Under the pieces are notes generated by a model. The model ran no database searches and was not told where the DNA came from. It was given only the letters and a program-made list of their open reading frames with translations. From positions 152,095 through 216,094 of the forward strand of contig NZ_LDJH01000012.1 of assembly GCF_001431525.1 (NCBI RefSeq): a stretch of DNA of 64,000 nt, in the 5' to 3' direction. The first letter of the stretch is position 1. Every line of letters begins with the position of its first letter. Below, piece after piece: positions 28,032 to 36,293 of this stretch. This stretch comes from Stenotrophomonas koreensis (GTDB lineage Bacteria > Pseudomonadota > Gammaproteobacteria > Xanthomonadales > Xanthomonadaceae). Both the position numbers and the translations under genes were made by a program.

Positions 28032-28559
28032 ATGACACCAACATGGATCCTGATCGCCACCGTGCTGGCCTGCGGCCTGGCGCTGCCGGCGCGTGCCGAG
28101 GTGCGCCAGGCCTCGGCCAACGGCTTTGAGCTGGAAAACAGCGAGCTGGTGCAGGCCCCGGCCGACAGGATCTGGGAGGCGATGACCGCCGGTATCGACC
28201 ATTGGTGGCCAAAGGACCACAGCTGGTGGGGCAGCGAGAGCACGTTGCGTCTGGATGCCCATGCCGGTGGCTGCTTCTGCGAGCTGGCCGGCGAGCGCCA
28301 GGCCCAGCACCTGCAGGTCGCCCTGGTCGAACCGGGGCAGCGCCTGCGCCTGCTGGGCGGGCTCGGACCCTTGCAGGCGATGGGCCTGCACGGCGTGGCC
28401 GAATGGACGCTGGAGCCGCAGGGCCAGGCCACCCGGGTGGTATGGCGTTACACCGTCGGCGGTTACAGCACGACCGACCTGACTGCACTGGCAGCGGTCG
28501 TGGACCGGGTCCAGGCCCAGCAGCTTGATGGACTGGTGCGCTGGGCCGGCACCCGTTGA
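28032..28559 (+). CDS. Exported SRPBCC (START-like) domain protein
   Basis: This 175-residue protein has a signal peptide (WILIATVLACGLALPARA) and then a single helix-grip domain of the SRPBCC/AHSA1 type. It shows NSELVQAPADRIWEAMT at the start, a WWPKDHSWWG loop, GGCFCEL, and the closing helix TDLTALAAVVDRVQAQQLDGL. Such domains bind hydrophobic ligands; the ligand here is unknown. ATG 28032 follows a GAGAGGGG ribosome-binding site. Confidence 0.75.
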   Translation: MTPTWILIATVLACGLALPARAEVRQASANGFELENSELVQAPADRIWEAMTAGIDHWWPKDHSWWGSESTLRLDAHAGGCFCELAGERQAQHLQVALVEPGQRLRLLGGLGPLQAMGLHGVAEWTLEPQGQATRVVWRYTVGGYSTTDLTALAAVVDRVQAQQLDGLVRWAGTR

Positions 28560-28586
28560 TCCCGGCAAGCGCTGATCAGCCGGCTC

Positions 28587-29012
28587 TCAGCCGGGTGTCA
28601 CCGGCAACGCTTCGCTGCAGGTAAATACCTGGAACGCCACCCCGCGCATGGCCCAGCCGGCTGCGGCTTCGGCCAGGATATCCAGCGCGGTGTCCAGCAC
28701 CTCGTGGTCAGCCTTCTCCAGGTCGGCAGTGCCGTCCAGGACCAGTACATGGCCGCCGGCGTCCAGCCAGGACAGGTCACCCAGCGCATCGGCCAGCGCA
28801 TCCCAGTTGCCGCCCAGCCCGTCGGGAAAGGCCATCGCCGCGGCAAACAGGGCCAGCAGGGTCGGCTTGTCATGGGTATCGGCCAGGGCCAGGCGCGCCA
28901 CCCGCAGCCCGGCACGCTCGGCCGCGTCGATCAGTTCGGGCAGCATGCTGGCCGGGATGTCACGCACGCCATTGCCGGTAACCGGCGCCGCGGCAGGAGG
29001 ATGTTGGTTCAT
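28587..29012 (-). CDS. Barstar-family ribonuclease inhibitor
   Basis: This 141-residue protein has the barstar fold signature: a short helix-strand start (ASMLPELIDAAERAGLRVARLAL), then TLLALFAAAMAFPDGLGGNWDALADALGDLSWL, where the acidic FPDGLGGNWDALADAL helix binds the RNase active site, and a long C-terminal helix (ADHEVLDTALDILAEAA). Its ATG overlaps the stop of the adjacent barnase-like gene by one base, so enzyme and inhibitor are translationally coupled. It is expected to act in the cytoplasm. Confidence 0.88.
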   Translation of the reverse strand: MNQHPPAAAPVTGNGVRDIPASMLPELIDAAERAGLRVARLALADTHDKPTLLALFAAAMAFPDGLGGNWDALADALGDLSWLDAGGHVLVLDGTADLEKADHEVLDTALDILAEAAAGWAMRGVAFQVFTCSEALPVTPG

Positions 29013-29512
29013 CAGTGGCGGCTCGCAGGCGGGGTGAAGGGGCGGAAGCTGGCGTAGTGGTCGGCGGTGTAATACCACTCGCGTGGCGGATGGCCGCCGG
29101 TGACGATACGCCGTGGGCCGCGATGGCTCAGGCCCGGGGTGTCCACGGTGTACTCGCGATACCAGCCGCGTTCGCGCGGTGGCAGCAGGCGTTCGCGGTT
29201 GCCGAAGACGGTGCCGTCCTGGCGGTAAGGGTAGGGCCCGCCGCGCTGGATCAGGGCCACGGTCTGCCGCGCCTCGGGGGTCAGGAACGCAGGCCACTGC
29301 CCGGAAGGGGCTGGCTCCGGTGTGGCCGCCGTGCCGGTACCGCTGCCAGCACGCGCGATGGCCGGAGCGATCTGTTCCAGTGCCTGCGCCGGGTCGCTGC
29401 GCAGACGCTCCGGGCTGACGCCGAGCCAGAGCGCGGCCAGGCCGAGGACGGCCGTGGCCAGCCAGGCCAGTGGGTGATTGCGGCGCGATTGTTTTCTGGA
29501 ACGCTTGCCCAT
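29012..29512 (-). CDS. Barnase-like guanyl-specific ribonuclease, exported
   Basis: This 166-residue protein starts with a basic tail and one hydrophobic helix (PLAWLATAVLGLAALWLGV), a signal peptide or anchor. The C-terminal 90 residues are a microbial ribonuclease domain. LPPRERGWYREYTVDTPG carries the general base (E120), HRGPRRIVTGG carries the arginines, and WYYTADHYASF carries the catalytic His (H152), aligning with E73, R83/R87 and H102 of barnase with small insertions. The partner barstar gene overlaps its stop. ATG 29512 (MGKRSRKQ) is preferred to 29554. Confidence 0.88.
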   Translation of the reverse strand: MGKRSRKQSRRNHPLAWLATAVLGLAALWLGVSPERLRSDPAQALEQIAPAIARAGSGTGTAATPEPAPSGQWPAFLTPEARQTVALIQRGGPYPYRQDGTVFGNRERLLPPRERGWYREYTVDTPGLSHRGPRRIVTGGHPPREWYYTADHYASFRPFTPPASRH

Positions 29513-29614
29513 CGATGGACCGTCATGCAGGAAATCAGGGCTGATTATCCGCAAACCGTGACCGCCTGGCAGTGTCCGCCGATGGCTGAAACAGAACTTT
29601 CCTTGATGCCACCC

Positions 29615-29643
29615 TTGGTAAGTTGGGCCGGCATCCCTACCAT
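29615..29643 (+). promoter_or_regulatory. Candidate promoter for the superoxide dismutase gene
   Basis: TTGGTA (29615-29620) and TACCAT (29638-29643) are spaced by 17 bp, 62 bp upstream of the start codon. Both are imperfect matches to a housekeeping promoter; spacing is the main support. Confidence 0.35.
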
Positions 29644-29704
29644 TGCACAGTTAGTACGTGTCGGCAGCCTGCCGACGTCCCATGCATCACCAGGAGATAG
29701 CCCC

Positions 29705-30316
<612 letters not shown>

Positions 30317-30337
30317 GTCCTGGATTCCCGTTGTTGC

Positions 30338-30372
30338 AGACAAAGGCCGGGCATTGCCCGGCCTTTGTCTTT
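30338..30372. terminator. Terminator after superoxide dismutase
   Basis: A perfect 15-bp stem AGACAAAGGCCGGGC / GCCCGGCCTTTGTCT with a 3-nt loop, placed between convergent genes and followed by TT. Confidence 0.85.
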
Positions 30373-30376
30373 CACC

Positions 30377-31177
30377 TCAAGCCTCTGCCGATGGCTGTTG
30401 CAGTTCCAGCTCCACCACCAGGCCCAGCAGCGGTGCCGGCGAGGCGGGAGCATCGGCGCCTTGCCGCAGTGGCGCGGGCTCCTGCAGCTCCAGCAGGGTC
30501 ACTGCATGCAGCCGTGCCTGCTGGTTTTGATACAGCACGTCCAGGCCATGGGCCTGGGGGGTGCCGGCACTGCGCCGTGCGGCACGCAGGCCCGGCATCA
30601 ATTGCTGCAACTCGGCATGCTGGGAGCCAAAACGGCCTGCGATCAGCGTAGTCGCTGCCGGTGCATGGCTGGTCATCCAGTTGCGAAGATCGGCAGCCTG
30701 GCGCAGCCGACGCGGGTGATGCTGCTGGCCTGCGACCAGGCTGGCGGTATACAGCCGGACCTGCTGCTGCCCGACCAGCAGCCGCAGGTAACCGGCCGCT
30801 ACCGGCGCACTGCCATCCTGGGCATGCAGCAGGGTGGCACCATCCTCCATCACCGGTCGTGCACTGAGCAGGGCGGTGCCGCGACGGTGCGGCCGGCTGG
30901 GGGGATCGGCGCTGACAAAGTCACAATGCATCCGCAGGGGCTGGGCCAGGCTGCAGACATCCACAGGACTGCTGCCCTGGACGTGAACGTCCTGCACCAC
31001 CAGGACATCCGGTGTGGCCCGGGTCAGCAGGGCAAGGACCTGCTCGCGTCGGGACGGCCACACGCTTTCCGGCAACGCAATATTGGCCACCACCAGATAC
31101 GCAGGACGTGCCTGCAGCGGCAGCGCTGCAGACAGCACAAGACACAGGGCAATGCAGCGGGGCAGCAGTCGGGGCAT
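30377..31177 (-). CDS. Exported endonuclease/exonuclease/phosphatase-fold protein, possibly degenerate
   Basis: This 266-residue protein has a signal peptide (LLPRCIALCLVLSAALPLQA). The start of the mature part fits the EEP superfamily pattern: LVVANIALPE for the N-x motif and ATPDVLVVQDV for the usual pDvvglQE motif. The catalytic Glu of QE is replaced by Asp here, and the late catalytic SDH-type histidine motif is not obvious. It may be a diverged or inactive member. ATG 31177 (MPRLLPR) is chosen because it gives the signal peptide at the right place. Confidence 0.6.
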   Translation of the reverse strand: MPRLLPRCIALCLVLSAALPLQARPAYLVVANIALPESVWPSRREQVLALLTRATPDVLVVQDVHVQGSSPVDVCSLAQPLRMHCDFVSADPPSRPHRRGTALLSARPVMEDGATLLHAQDGSAPVAAGYLRLLVGQQQVRLYTASLVAGQQHHPRRLRQAADLRNWMTSHAPAATTLIAGRFGSQHAELQQLMPGLRAARRSAGTPQAHGLDVLYQNQQARLHAVTLLELQEPAPLRQGADAPASPAPLLGLVVELELQQPSAEA

Positions 31178-31305
31178 GGGCCACGGCAACGGGTGGGCGG
31201 GCCAGTATCGCCGGCTGCCGGTGCACAGCGCGTGCAATAGTCGGCACTGCCCCGGGCATATGCGGTAGTCTTGCAGGCTTGAAAATTTCCAGGATCGCCA
31301 GCGAC

Positions 31306-32868
31306 ATGACGACCCCCGCTTCCGCCGCGCCCACTGCCGGCAAGATGCCCCGCCAGATTCCGTACATCATCGGCAACGAAGCCTGCGAACGCTTCAGTTT
31401 CTACGGAATGCGCAACATCCTGGTGCAGTTCCTGATCACCTCGCTGCTGCTGCAGGAGTTGACCGCCGAAGGCCGCGCGTCCGAAGCCAAGGACATCATG
31501 CACAGCTTCATGATCGGGGTGTATTTCTTCCCGCTGCTCGGTGGCTGGCTGGCCGACAAGTTCTTCGGCAAGTACCACACCATCCTCTGGTTCTCGCTGA
31601 TCTACTGCGCCGGCCATGCCTGCCTGGCGCTGTTCGAGGACAGCCGCCAGGGCTTCATGCTGGGTCTGGGCCTGATTGCCCTGGGCGCCGGTGGCATCAA
31701 GCCGTTGGTGGCCTCGTTCATGGGCGACCAGTTCGACCAGTCCAACAAGCACCTGGCCAAGCTTGTCTTTGATGCCTTCTACTGGATCATCAACTTCGGC
31801 TCGCTGTTTGCCTCGCTGCTGATCCCGCTGGTGCTGAAGAACTACGGTCCGGCCTGGGCCTTCGGCATCCCTGGCATCCTGATGTTCATTGCCACCTTCA
31901 TTTTCTGGATGGGGCGCAAGAAGTACGTGCTGGTGCCGCTGCCGCCCAAGGATCCGAACTCCTTCGGCAATGTGATCCGCACCGCCTTGCTGACCCAGTC
32001 GCCGGGCCAGGGCCGTCCCGGCCTGTGGGTGGCGGTGACCGGTGTGATCGCTGCCATCGCCTCGATGGGGCTGGTGCCGCAGCTGGGCATCGTGATCTGC
32101 CTGTGTATCGCCCTGGTGTTGATCCTGGCCGGCATCGGTGGCGGCACCATGATGCAGCTGGACCGCGCCCGCGGCGTGCATCCGGCCGAATCGGTCGATG
32201 GCGTGCGCTCGGTGATGAAGGTGCTGGTGATCTTCGCCCTGACCACCCCGTTCTTCTCGCTGTTTGACCAGAAGGCCTCGACCTGGGTGCTGCAGGGCAG
32301 CCAGATGAGCATGCCGTCCTGGTTCACGCCCTCGCAGATGCAGGCGCTGAACCCGCTGCTGGTGATGATCCTGATCCCGTTCAACAACATGGTCCTGTAC
32401 CCGGCCCTGCGCCGCATGGGCATGGAGCCGACCGCGCTGCGCCGCATGACTGCCGGTATCGCCTTCTCGGGTCTGGCCTGGATCGTGGTCGGTGGCATCC
32501 AGGTGATGATGGACGGCGGCAATGCCATGTCCATTGCCTGGCAGATCCTGCCGTACGCCCTGCTGACCTTCGGTGAGGTGCTGGTCTCGGCCACCGGTCT
32601 GGAGTTTGCCTACAGCCAGGCACCGGCGGCAATGAAGGGCGTGGTGATGAGCTTCTGGAACCTGACCACCACCATCGGCAACCTGTGGGTGCTGCTGTCC
32701 AATGCAGCGGTGCGCAACCAGGGCGTCACTGACAAGATCGCCAGCACCGGCCTGAGCGAGGCGGCGTTTTTGATGTTCTTCTTCGCTGGCTTTGCCTTCA
32801 TCGCCGCCATCGCTTTCGGTCTGTATGCACGGACCTACAAGGCCGTGGACAACTACCGCGCTGCCTGA
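31306..32868 (+). CDS. POT-family proton-dependent oligopeptide transporter
   Basis: This 520-residue inner-membrane protein has about 12-14 hydrophobic segments. POT hallmarks are present: NEACERFSFYGMRNIL (the ExxERFxYYG motif), GGWLADKFFGKYHTI, and the PTR2 signature region ALGAGGIKPLVASFMGDQFD followed by DAFYWIINFGSL. It imports di- or tripeptides with protons. ATG 31306 is preferred because the open frame upstream overlaps the divergent gene's promoter and reads as non-coding. The rhomboid protease gene starts 13 bp downstream and is probably co-transcribed. Confidence 0.93.
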   Translation: MTTPASAAPTAGKMPRQIPYIIGNEACERFSFYGMRNILVQFLITSLLLQELTAEGRASEAKDIMHSFMIGVYFFPLLGGWLADKFFGKYHTILWFSLIYCAGHACLALFEDSRQGFMLGLGLIALGAGGIKPLVASFMGDQFDQSNKHLAKLVFDAFYWIINFGSLFASLLIPLVLKNYGPAWAFGIPGILMFIATFIFWMGRKKYVLVPLPPKDPNSFGNVIRTALLTQSPGQGRPGLWVAVTGVIAAIASMGLVPQLGIVICLCIALVLILAGIGGGTMMQLDRARGVHPAESVDGVRSVMKVLVIFALTTPFFSLFDQKASTWVLQGSQMSMPSWFTPSQMQALNPLLVMILIPFNNMVLYPALRRMGMEPTALRRMTAGIAFSGLAWIVVGGIQVMMDGGNAMSIAWQILPYALLTFGEVLVSATGLEFAYSQAPAAMKGVVMSFWNLTTTIGNLWVLLSNAAVRNQGVTDKIASTGLSEAAFLMFFFAGFAFIAAIAFGLYARTYKAVDNYRAA

Positions 32869-32881
32869 AGGACCCAATGCA

Positions 32882-33502
32882 ATGCAGTCCCCGTTTACCT
32901 TCCTGCTCATTGCCATCACCGGCCTGGTCAGCTGGCAGGCGTTCAACAACCGCCGCCTGGCTGACCGCCTGATCCTGTGGCCGCCGGCGATCAGCCGTCA
33001 CCGCCAGTACGACCGTCTGATCGGCTATGGCTTCATCCATGCCGACTGGGCGCACCTGATCTTCAACATGATCACGCTGTTCTTCTTCGGCCGGCTGATC
33101 GAACAGGTGATGGCCCAGATCAGCGGCAGCGTGTTGACCTTCCCGCTGTTCTACCTGGGTGCGCTGGTGGTATCGATCCTGCCCACTTACCTGAAAAACA
33201 AGAACAACCCCAATTACCTGAGCCTGGGCGCGTCCGGTGCGGTGTCAGCCGTGCTGTTTGCCTTCATCCTGCTTTCGCCGTGGTCGCTGATCTTCGTGCT
33301 GTTCATTCCGGCACCGGCCATTGTGTATGCGGTGTTCTATGTCGGCTACAGCCTGTGGATGGACAAGCGCGGTGGCGACCAGATCAACCACAGCGCACAT
33401 CTGGCCGGTGCTGCCTTTGGCGTGCTGTTCATGCTGTGCATGGAGCCGGGGATACTGGGCCATTTCCTGCAGCGCCTGGCCAACCCCAGCTTCTCGCTGT
33501 AA
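32882..33502 (+). CDS. Rhomboid-family intramembrane serine protease
   Basis: This 206-residue protein has six hydrophobic segments. The catalytic serine lies in LSLGASGAVSAVLF and the catalytic histidine in HSAHLAGAAFGVLF; the family's HADWAHLIFNM segment is also present. It cleaves membrane proteins within the bilayer; substrates are unknown. It follows the peptide transporter gene closely. Confidence 0.92.
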   Translation: MQSPFTFLLIAITGLVSWQAFNNRRLADRLILWPPAISRHRQYDRLIGYGFIHADWAHLIFNMITLFFFGRLIEQVMAQISGSVLTFPLFYLGALVVSILPTYLKNKNNPNYLSLGASGAVSAVLFAFILLSPWSLIFVLFIPAPAIVYAVFYVGYSLWMDKRGGDQINHSAHLAGAAFGVLFMLCMEPGILGHFLQRLANPSFSL

Positions 33503-33521
33503 GCCTAACGGTCCCAATGCA

Positions 33522-33548
33522 GAAGGCCCCGTCAATGACGGGGCCTTC
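33522..33548. terminator. Hairpin between the rhomboid gene and a convergent small gene
   Basis: A perfect 12-bp stem GAAGGCCCCGTC / GACGGGGCCTTC with a 3-nt loop. T-runs are poor on both sides, but the position between convergent genes fits a terminator. Confidence 0.6.
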
Positions 33549-33576
33549 CTGCAGGCGCCGGCCGCATCCGCCGGTG

Positions 33577-33750
33577 CTATGACGCAGTGGTGGGCGACTG
33601 ATAGGTGTCCTGCAGACGGGCATACACCTCACGCTCGATCAGGGCGAAATCATGCCCGCCGGACTGGCCACTGATGGCCAGCTGGAACAACCCTTCCAGC
33701 AAGCTCTGATCGTGGTCGGGTCGGCCCGGTTCACTGGTGCTGTTATCCAT
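33577..33750 (-). CDS. Small 57-residue protein, unknown function
   Basis: A short frame encodes MDNSTSEPGRPDHDQSLLEG through to ARLQDTYQSPTTAS. Support comes from a strong GGAGGGG ribosome-binding site 5 bp before the ATG on the minus strand, and a TAG stop well before the convergent hairpin. The middle (QSLLEGLFQLAISG, ALIEREVYARLQ) would form two amphipathic helices; there is no signal or membrane segment. I do not recognise the family. Confidence 0.55.
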   Translation of the reverse strand: MDNSTSEPGRPDHDQSLLEGLFQLAISGQSGGHDFALIEREVYARLQDTYQSPTTAS

Positions 33751-33965
33751 AAAGCCCCTCCGTCATCGACGACTGCTTTCCAGCAAGCAAATCGCATGCC
33801 AGGTCATCGGCAAACAAAACAGTGGCTTGGCAGGGACAAGGCCAGGAATCCCGGCCAGTAACTGACGTAAAGTGACACTACCTGCCGTGCTTTCCTGCAT
33901 TCACGCAACCCGTGCAGCCTGGGCAGGATACTTGCATGGTTTTCCGCTGCTACCTGTTCAAATCC

Positions 33966-34247
33966 ATGCCCACCGCCATGATCACGCACGACCCCGCAGG
34001 CCACCGTTTCACCCTTGAGCAGGACGGCCATCTGGCCTTTGTCGAGTATCGACTCGCCGACCAGCAGATGATCATCACCCATACCCAGGTGCCCGAGGCG
34101 GTTGCCGGGCAGGGGATTGCCGCACGGCTCAACGAGCAGGCACTGGAGCATGCGCGTCAGTCAGGGCTGACGGTGGTGCCTGTGTGCAGTTACACCCAGT
34201 CCTATATCCGGCGCCACCCGCAGTACCAGGATCTGGTTGTCCGCTGA
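33966..34247 (+). CDS. Small GNAT-fold N-acetyltransferase (YjdJ/NATD1 type)
   Basis: This protein of about 93 residues has the compact acetyltransferase fold of the NATD1/YjdJ group: GHRFTLEQDGHLAFVEYRL, ITHTQVPEAVAGQGIAARL (the acetyl-CoA loop, where V-x-G-x-G/A is expected), and VVPVCSYTQSYIRRHPQYQDLV at the C-terminus. The substrate is unknown. The start is uncertain between ATG 33966 and ATG 33978; an open frame reaches back to 33912. Confidence 0.82.
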   Translation: MPTAMITHDPAGHRFTLEQDGHLAFVEYRLADQQMIITHTQVPEAVAGQGIAARLNEQALEHARQSGLTVVPVCSYTQSYIRRHPQYQDLVVR

Positions 34248-34271
34248 ATCTGCAGCCTACAGGGAGGTGAT

Positions 34272-35093
34272 ATGAACAAGCATGCTGTGCTGGTTTCCGT
34301 AGTGATGCTGTGCCTGACCCAGGCCGGGTGCAAACCCGAGCCGGCTGCTGAGCCCAGGCCGTCAGCGACCCCTGCTGCTGCCGGCTCCGAAGCCAGGCCA
34401 GAGACGGTGGCATTGGTCGATGTGATCGAGACCTCGCCGAGCAGGATCATCGGCATCAGTTATCCGCACGATGCCAGCATCCCGGCCGGATTGGCTGGCG
34501 TGTTGCAGCAGTATGCCGGGCAGGCCCGCGACGAACTGCAGATGGCGCTCGATGGCCTGGGCAACGACCAGCCACGGGCACCCTATGAGCTGAGCCTGAG
34601 TTTCACCGTCAGCGCCGATACCCCGGCATTTATGGCGGTATCGGCCGATGGCAGTCGCTATACCGGCGGTGCCCACGGCCAGCCGTTGATGGCGCGTTTT
34701 GTCTGGCTCAAGCAGCAGCAGCGTCTGCTGCCCATCGATGCGTTGATCACCGAGCCAGCCAGCCGCGCGGCACTGGCCGACTATGTCCAGAATGCCCTGG
34801 TCCAGCAGATGGAAAACCGTCTGCGTGCCGACCAGCTCTCGGCCGAGGAGCTGGCATCGGCACGCTCCAATGCCCGCCGGATGATCAACGAGGGCACCGC
34901 GCCGGAAATGGAGAATTTCAGCCAGTTCCTGCCGGTGGTTGATCGTCAGGGCCAGATCACGGCCTTGCGGTTTGTTTTTCCGCCGTACCAGGTCGGCCCT
35001 TATTCCGATGGTACGCAGACGGTGGACGTGCCGGTCAGTGTGCTGTTGCCGCACATCGCGGCCGAATTCAGGGGGCTTTTCGCAGCCGGATAA
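34272..35093 (+). CDS. RsiV/PdaC-type (DUF3298) lipoprotein
   Basis: This 273-residue protein has a lipoprotein signal (VLVSVVMLCLTQAGC) and a Pro/Ala-rich linker, then a PdaC/RsiV-like domain. The C-terminal DUF3298 portion shows SRYTGGAHGQP, DALITEPASRAALADYVQ and FPPYQVGPYSDGTQTVDVPV. In other bacteria such domains bind lysozyme or modify peptidoglycan; here the role is unknown. A GGGAGGTGA ribosome-binding site precedes ATG 34272. The cfa gene follows 16 bp later. Confidence 0.8.
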   Translation: MNKHAVLVSVVMLCLTQAGCKPEPAAEPRPSATPAAAGSEARPETVALVDVIETSPSRIIGISYPHDASIPAGLAGVLQQYAGQARDELQMALDGLGNDQPRAPYELSLSFTVSADTPAFMAVSADGSRYTGGAHGQPLMARFVWLKQQQRLLPIDALITEPASRAALADYVQNALVQQMENRLRADQLSAEELASARSNARRMINEGTAPEMENFSQFLPVVDRQGQITALRFVFPPYQVGPYSDGTQTVDVPVSVLLPHIAAEFRGLFAAG

Positions 35094-35109
35094 GACACAG
35101 GAGGGGACG

Positions 35110-36228
35110 GTGGATCTGGGATTGCAACAACGCGTGGTTGCTTTGCTGGAGGAGGCCGACATCAGCGTCGGTGGCCAACGGGAGCAGGACATCACCGTAC
35201 ATGACCCGCACTTCCATGCGCGGGTGCTGGCCCATGGCTCGCTGGGCCTGGGCGAAAGCTACATGGACGGTTGCTGGGACGCCGTACGGCTGGATGCCTT
35301 CCTGTTCCAGCTGATGCAGGCACGCATTGACGAGCGTGTGCACGGCATGGGCGAGCTGGTGGATGCCCTCAAGGCCCGGCTGTTCAATCTGCAGGCAGGC
35401 AAGGGCAGCTACGAGGTCGGTCGCCGCCACTACGACCTGGGCAACGACCTGTACCAGGCCATGCTCGGGCGATGGATGGTGTACAGCTGTGGCTACTGGC
35501 GGCAAGCCGCCGATCTGGACCAGGCGCAGGAAGCCAAACTGGACCTGGTCTGCCGCAAATTGCGCTTGCAGCCGGGCCAGCGCGTGCTGGACATCGGCTG
35601 CGGCTGGGGCGAGGCATTGAAATTCGCCGCCGAGCGCTATGGCGTTCAAGGCGTGGGTATCACCATTTCCGTCGAACAGGCCGAGCATGCCCGGCGCCTG
35701 TGTGCCGGGCTGCCGGTAGAAATCCGCTTGCAGGACTACCACCAGCTCGATGAGCCCTTCGATGCCATCCTCTCGCTGGGCATGTTCGAGCACGTGGGCG
35801 AGAAGAATTACCGCGACTACTTCCAGGTGGTCCGGCGTTGCCTGCGCCCGCAGGGGCTGTTCCTGCTGCATACCATCGGCACCAATGTCTCGCGCCATCG
35901 CACCGACCCGTGGATCGCACGGTACATCTTCCCCAACTCGATGCTGCCTTCGGCCGCGCAGATTGCCAGCGCCAGCGAAGGCCTGTTCGTGCTCGAGGAC
36001 TGGCACAATTTCGGCACCGACTACGACCGTACCCTGCAGGCCTGGTGGAGCAACATCCAGGCCGCTTGGCCACGGCTGGACGCACTGCGCTATGACCAGC
36101 GCTTTCGCCGCATGTGGCACTTCTACCTGGCCGGGTCGATGGCCACCTTCCGCAGCCGCCGCGCCCAGTTGTGGCAACTGGTGCTGTCACCGGAAGGGGT
36201 GCCCGGTGGCTACCGGGCACCGCGCTGA
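35110..36228 (+). CDS. cfa: Cyclopropane-fatty-acyl-phospholipid synthase
   Basis: Cfa methylenates unsaturated acyl chains of membrane phospholipids using S-adenosylmethionine. The 372-residue protein has the N-terminal LGLGESYMDGCWD block, HYDLGNDLYQAMLG, MVYSCGYW, the SAM motif VLDIGCGWGEALKFAA, SLGMFEHVGEKNY and LLHTIGTN. The start is GTG at 35110, supported by AGGAGGGG 5-12 bp upstream. The frame is open further back but overlaps the lipoprotein gene. Confidence 0.94.
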   Translation: MDLGLQQRVVALLEEADISVGGQREQDITVHDPHFHARVLAHGSLGLGESYMDGCWDAVRLDAFLFQLMQARIDERVHGMGELVDALKARLFNLQAGKGSYEVGRRHYDLGNDLYQAMLGRWMVYSCGYWRQAADLDQAQEAKLDLVCRKLRLQPGQRVLDIGCGWGEALKFAAERYGVQGVGITISVEQAEHARRLCAGLPVEIRLQDYHQLDEPFDAILSLGMFEHVGEKNYRDYFQVVRRCLRPQGLFLLHTIGTNVSRHRTDPWIARYIFPNSMLPSAAQIASASEGLFVLEDWHNFGTDYDRTLQAWWSNIQAAWPRLDALRYDQRFRRMWHFYLAGSMATFRSRRAQLWQLVLSPEGVPGGYRAPR

Positions 36229-36244
36229 GGCGCTGGATTGCCAA

Positions 36245-36275
36245 TGAAAAACCGCCCGGCAATGCCGGGCGGTGT
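36245..36275 (-). terminator. Terminator of dcp
   Basis: A perfect 10-bp stem ACCGCCCGGC / GCCGGGCGGT with a 3-nt loop. In the minus direction it ends in TTTTTCATT, 20 bp past the dcp stop. Confidence 0.88.
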
Positions 36276-36293
36276 GTCTGCAGGCGCGGTTGT

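Noticed and set aside
25629..28568. Minus-strand open frame of 979 codons
   Set aside because: It is antisense to uup and the SRPBCC gene; its text is low-complexity His/Gln/Gly-rich, typical of antisense frames in this genome.
31024..32949. Minus-strand open frame of 641 codons
   Set aside because: It is antisense to the POT transporter gene; the protein text has no family features.
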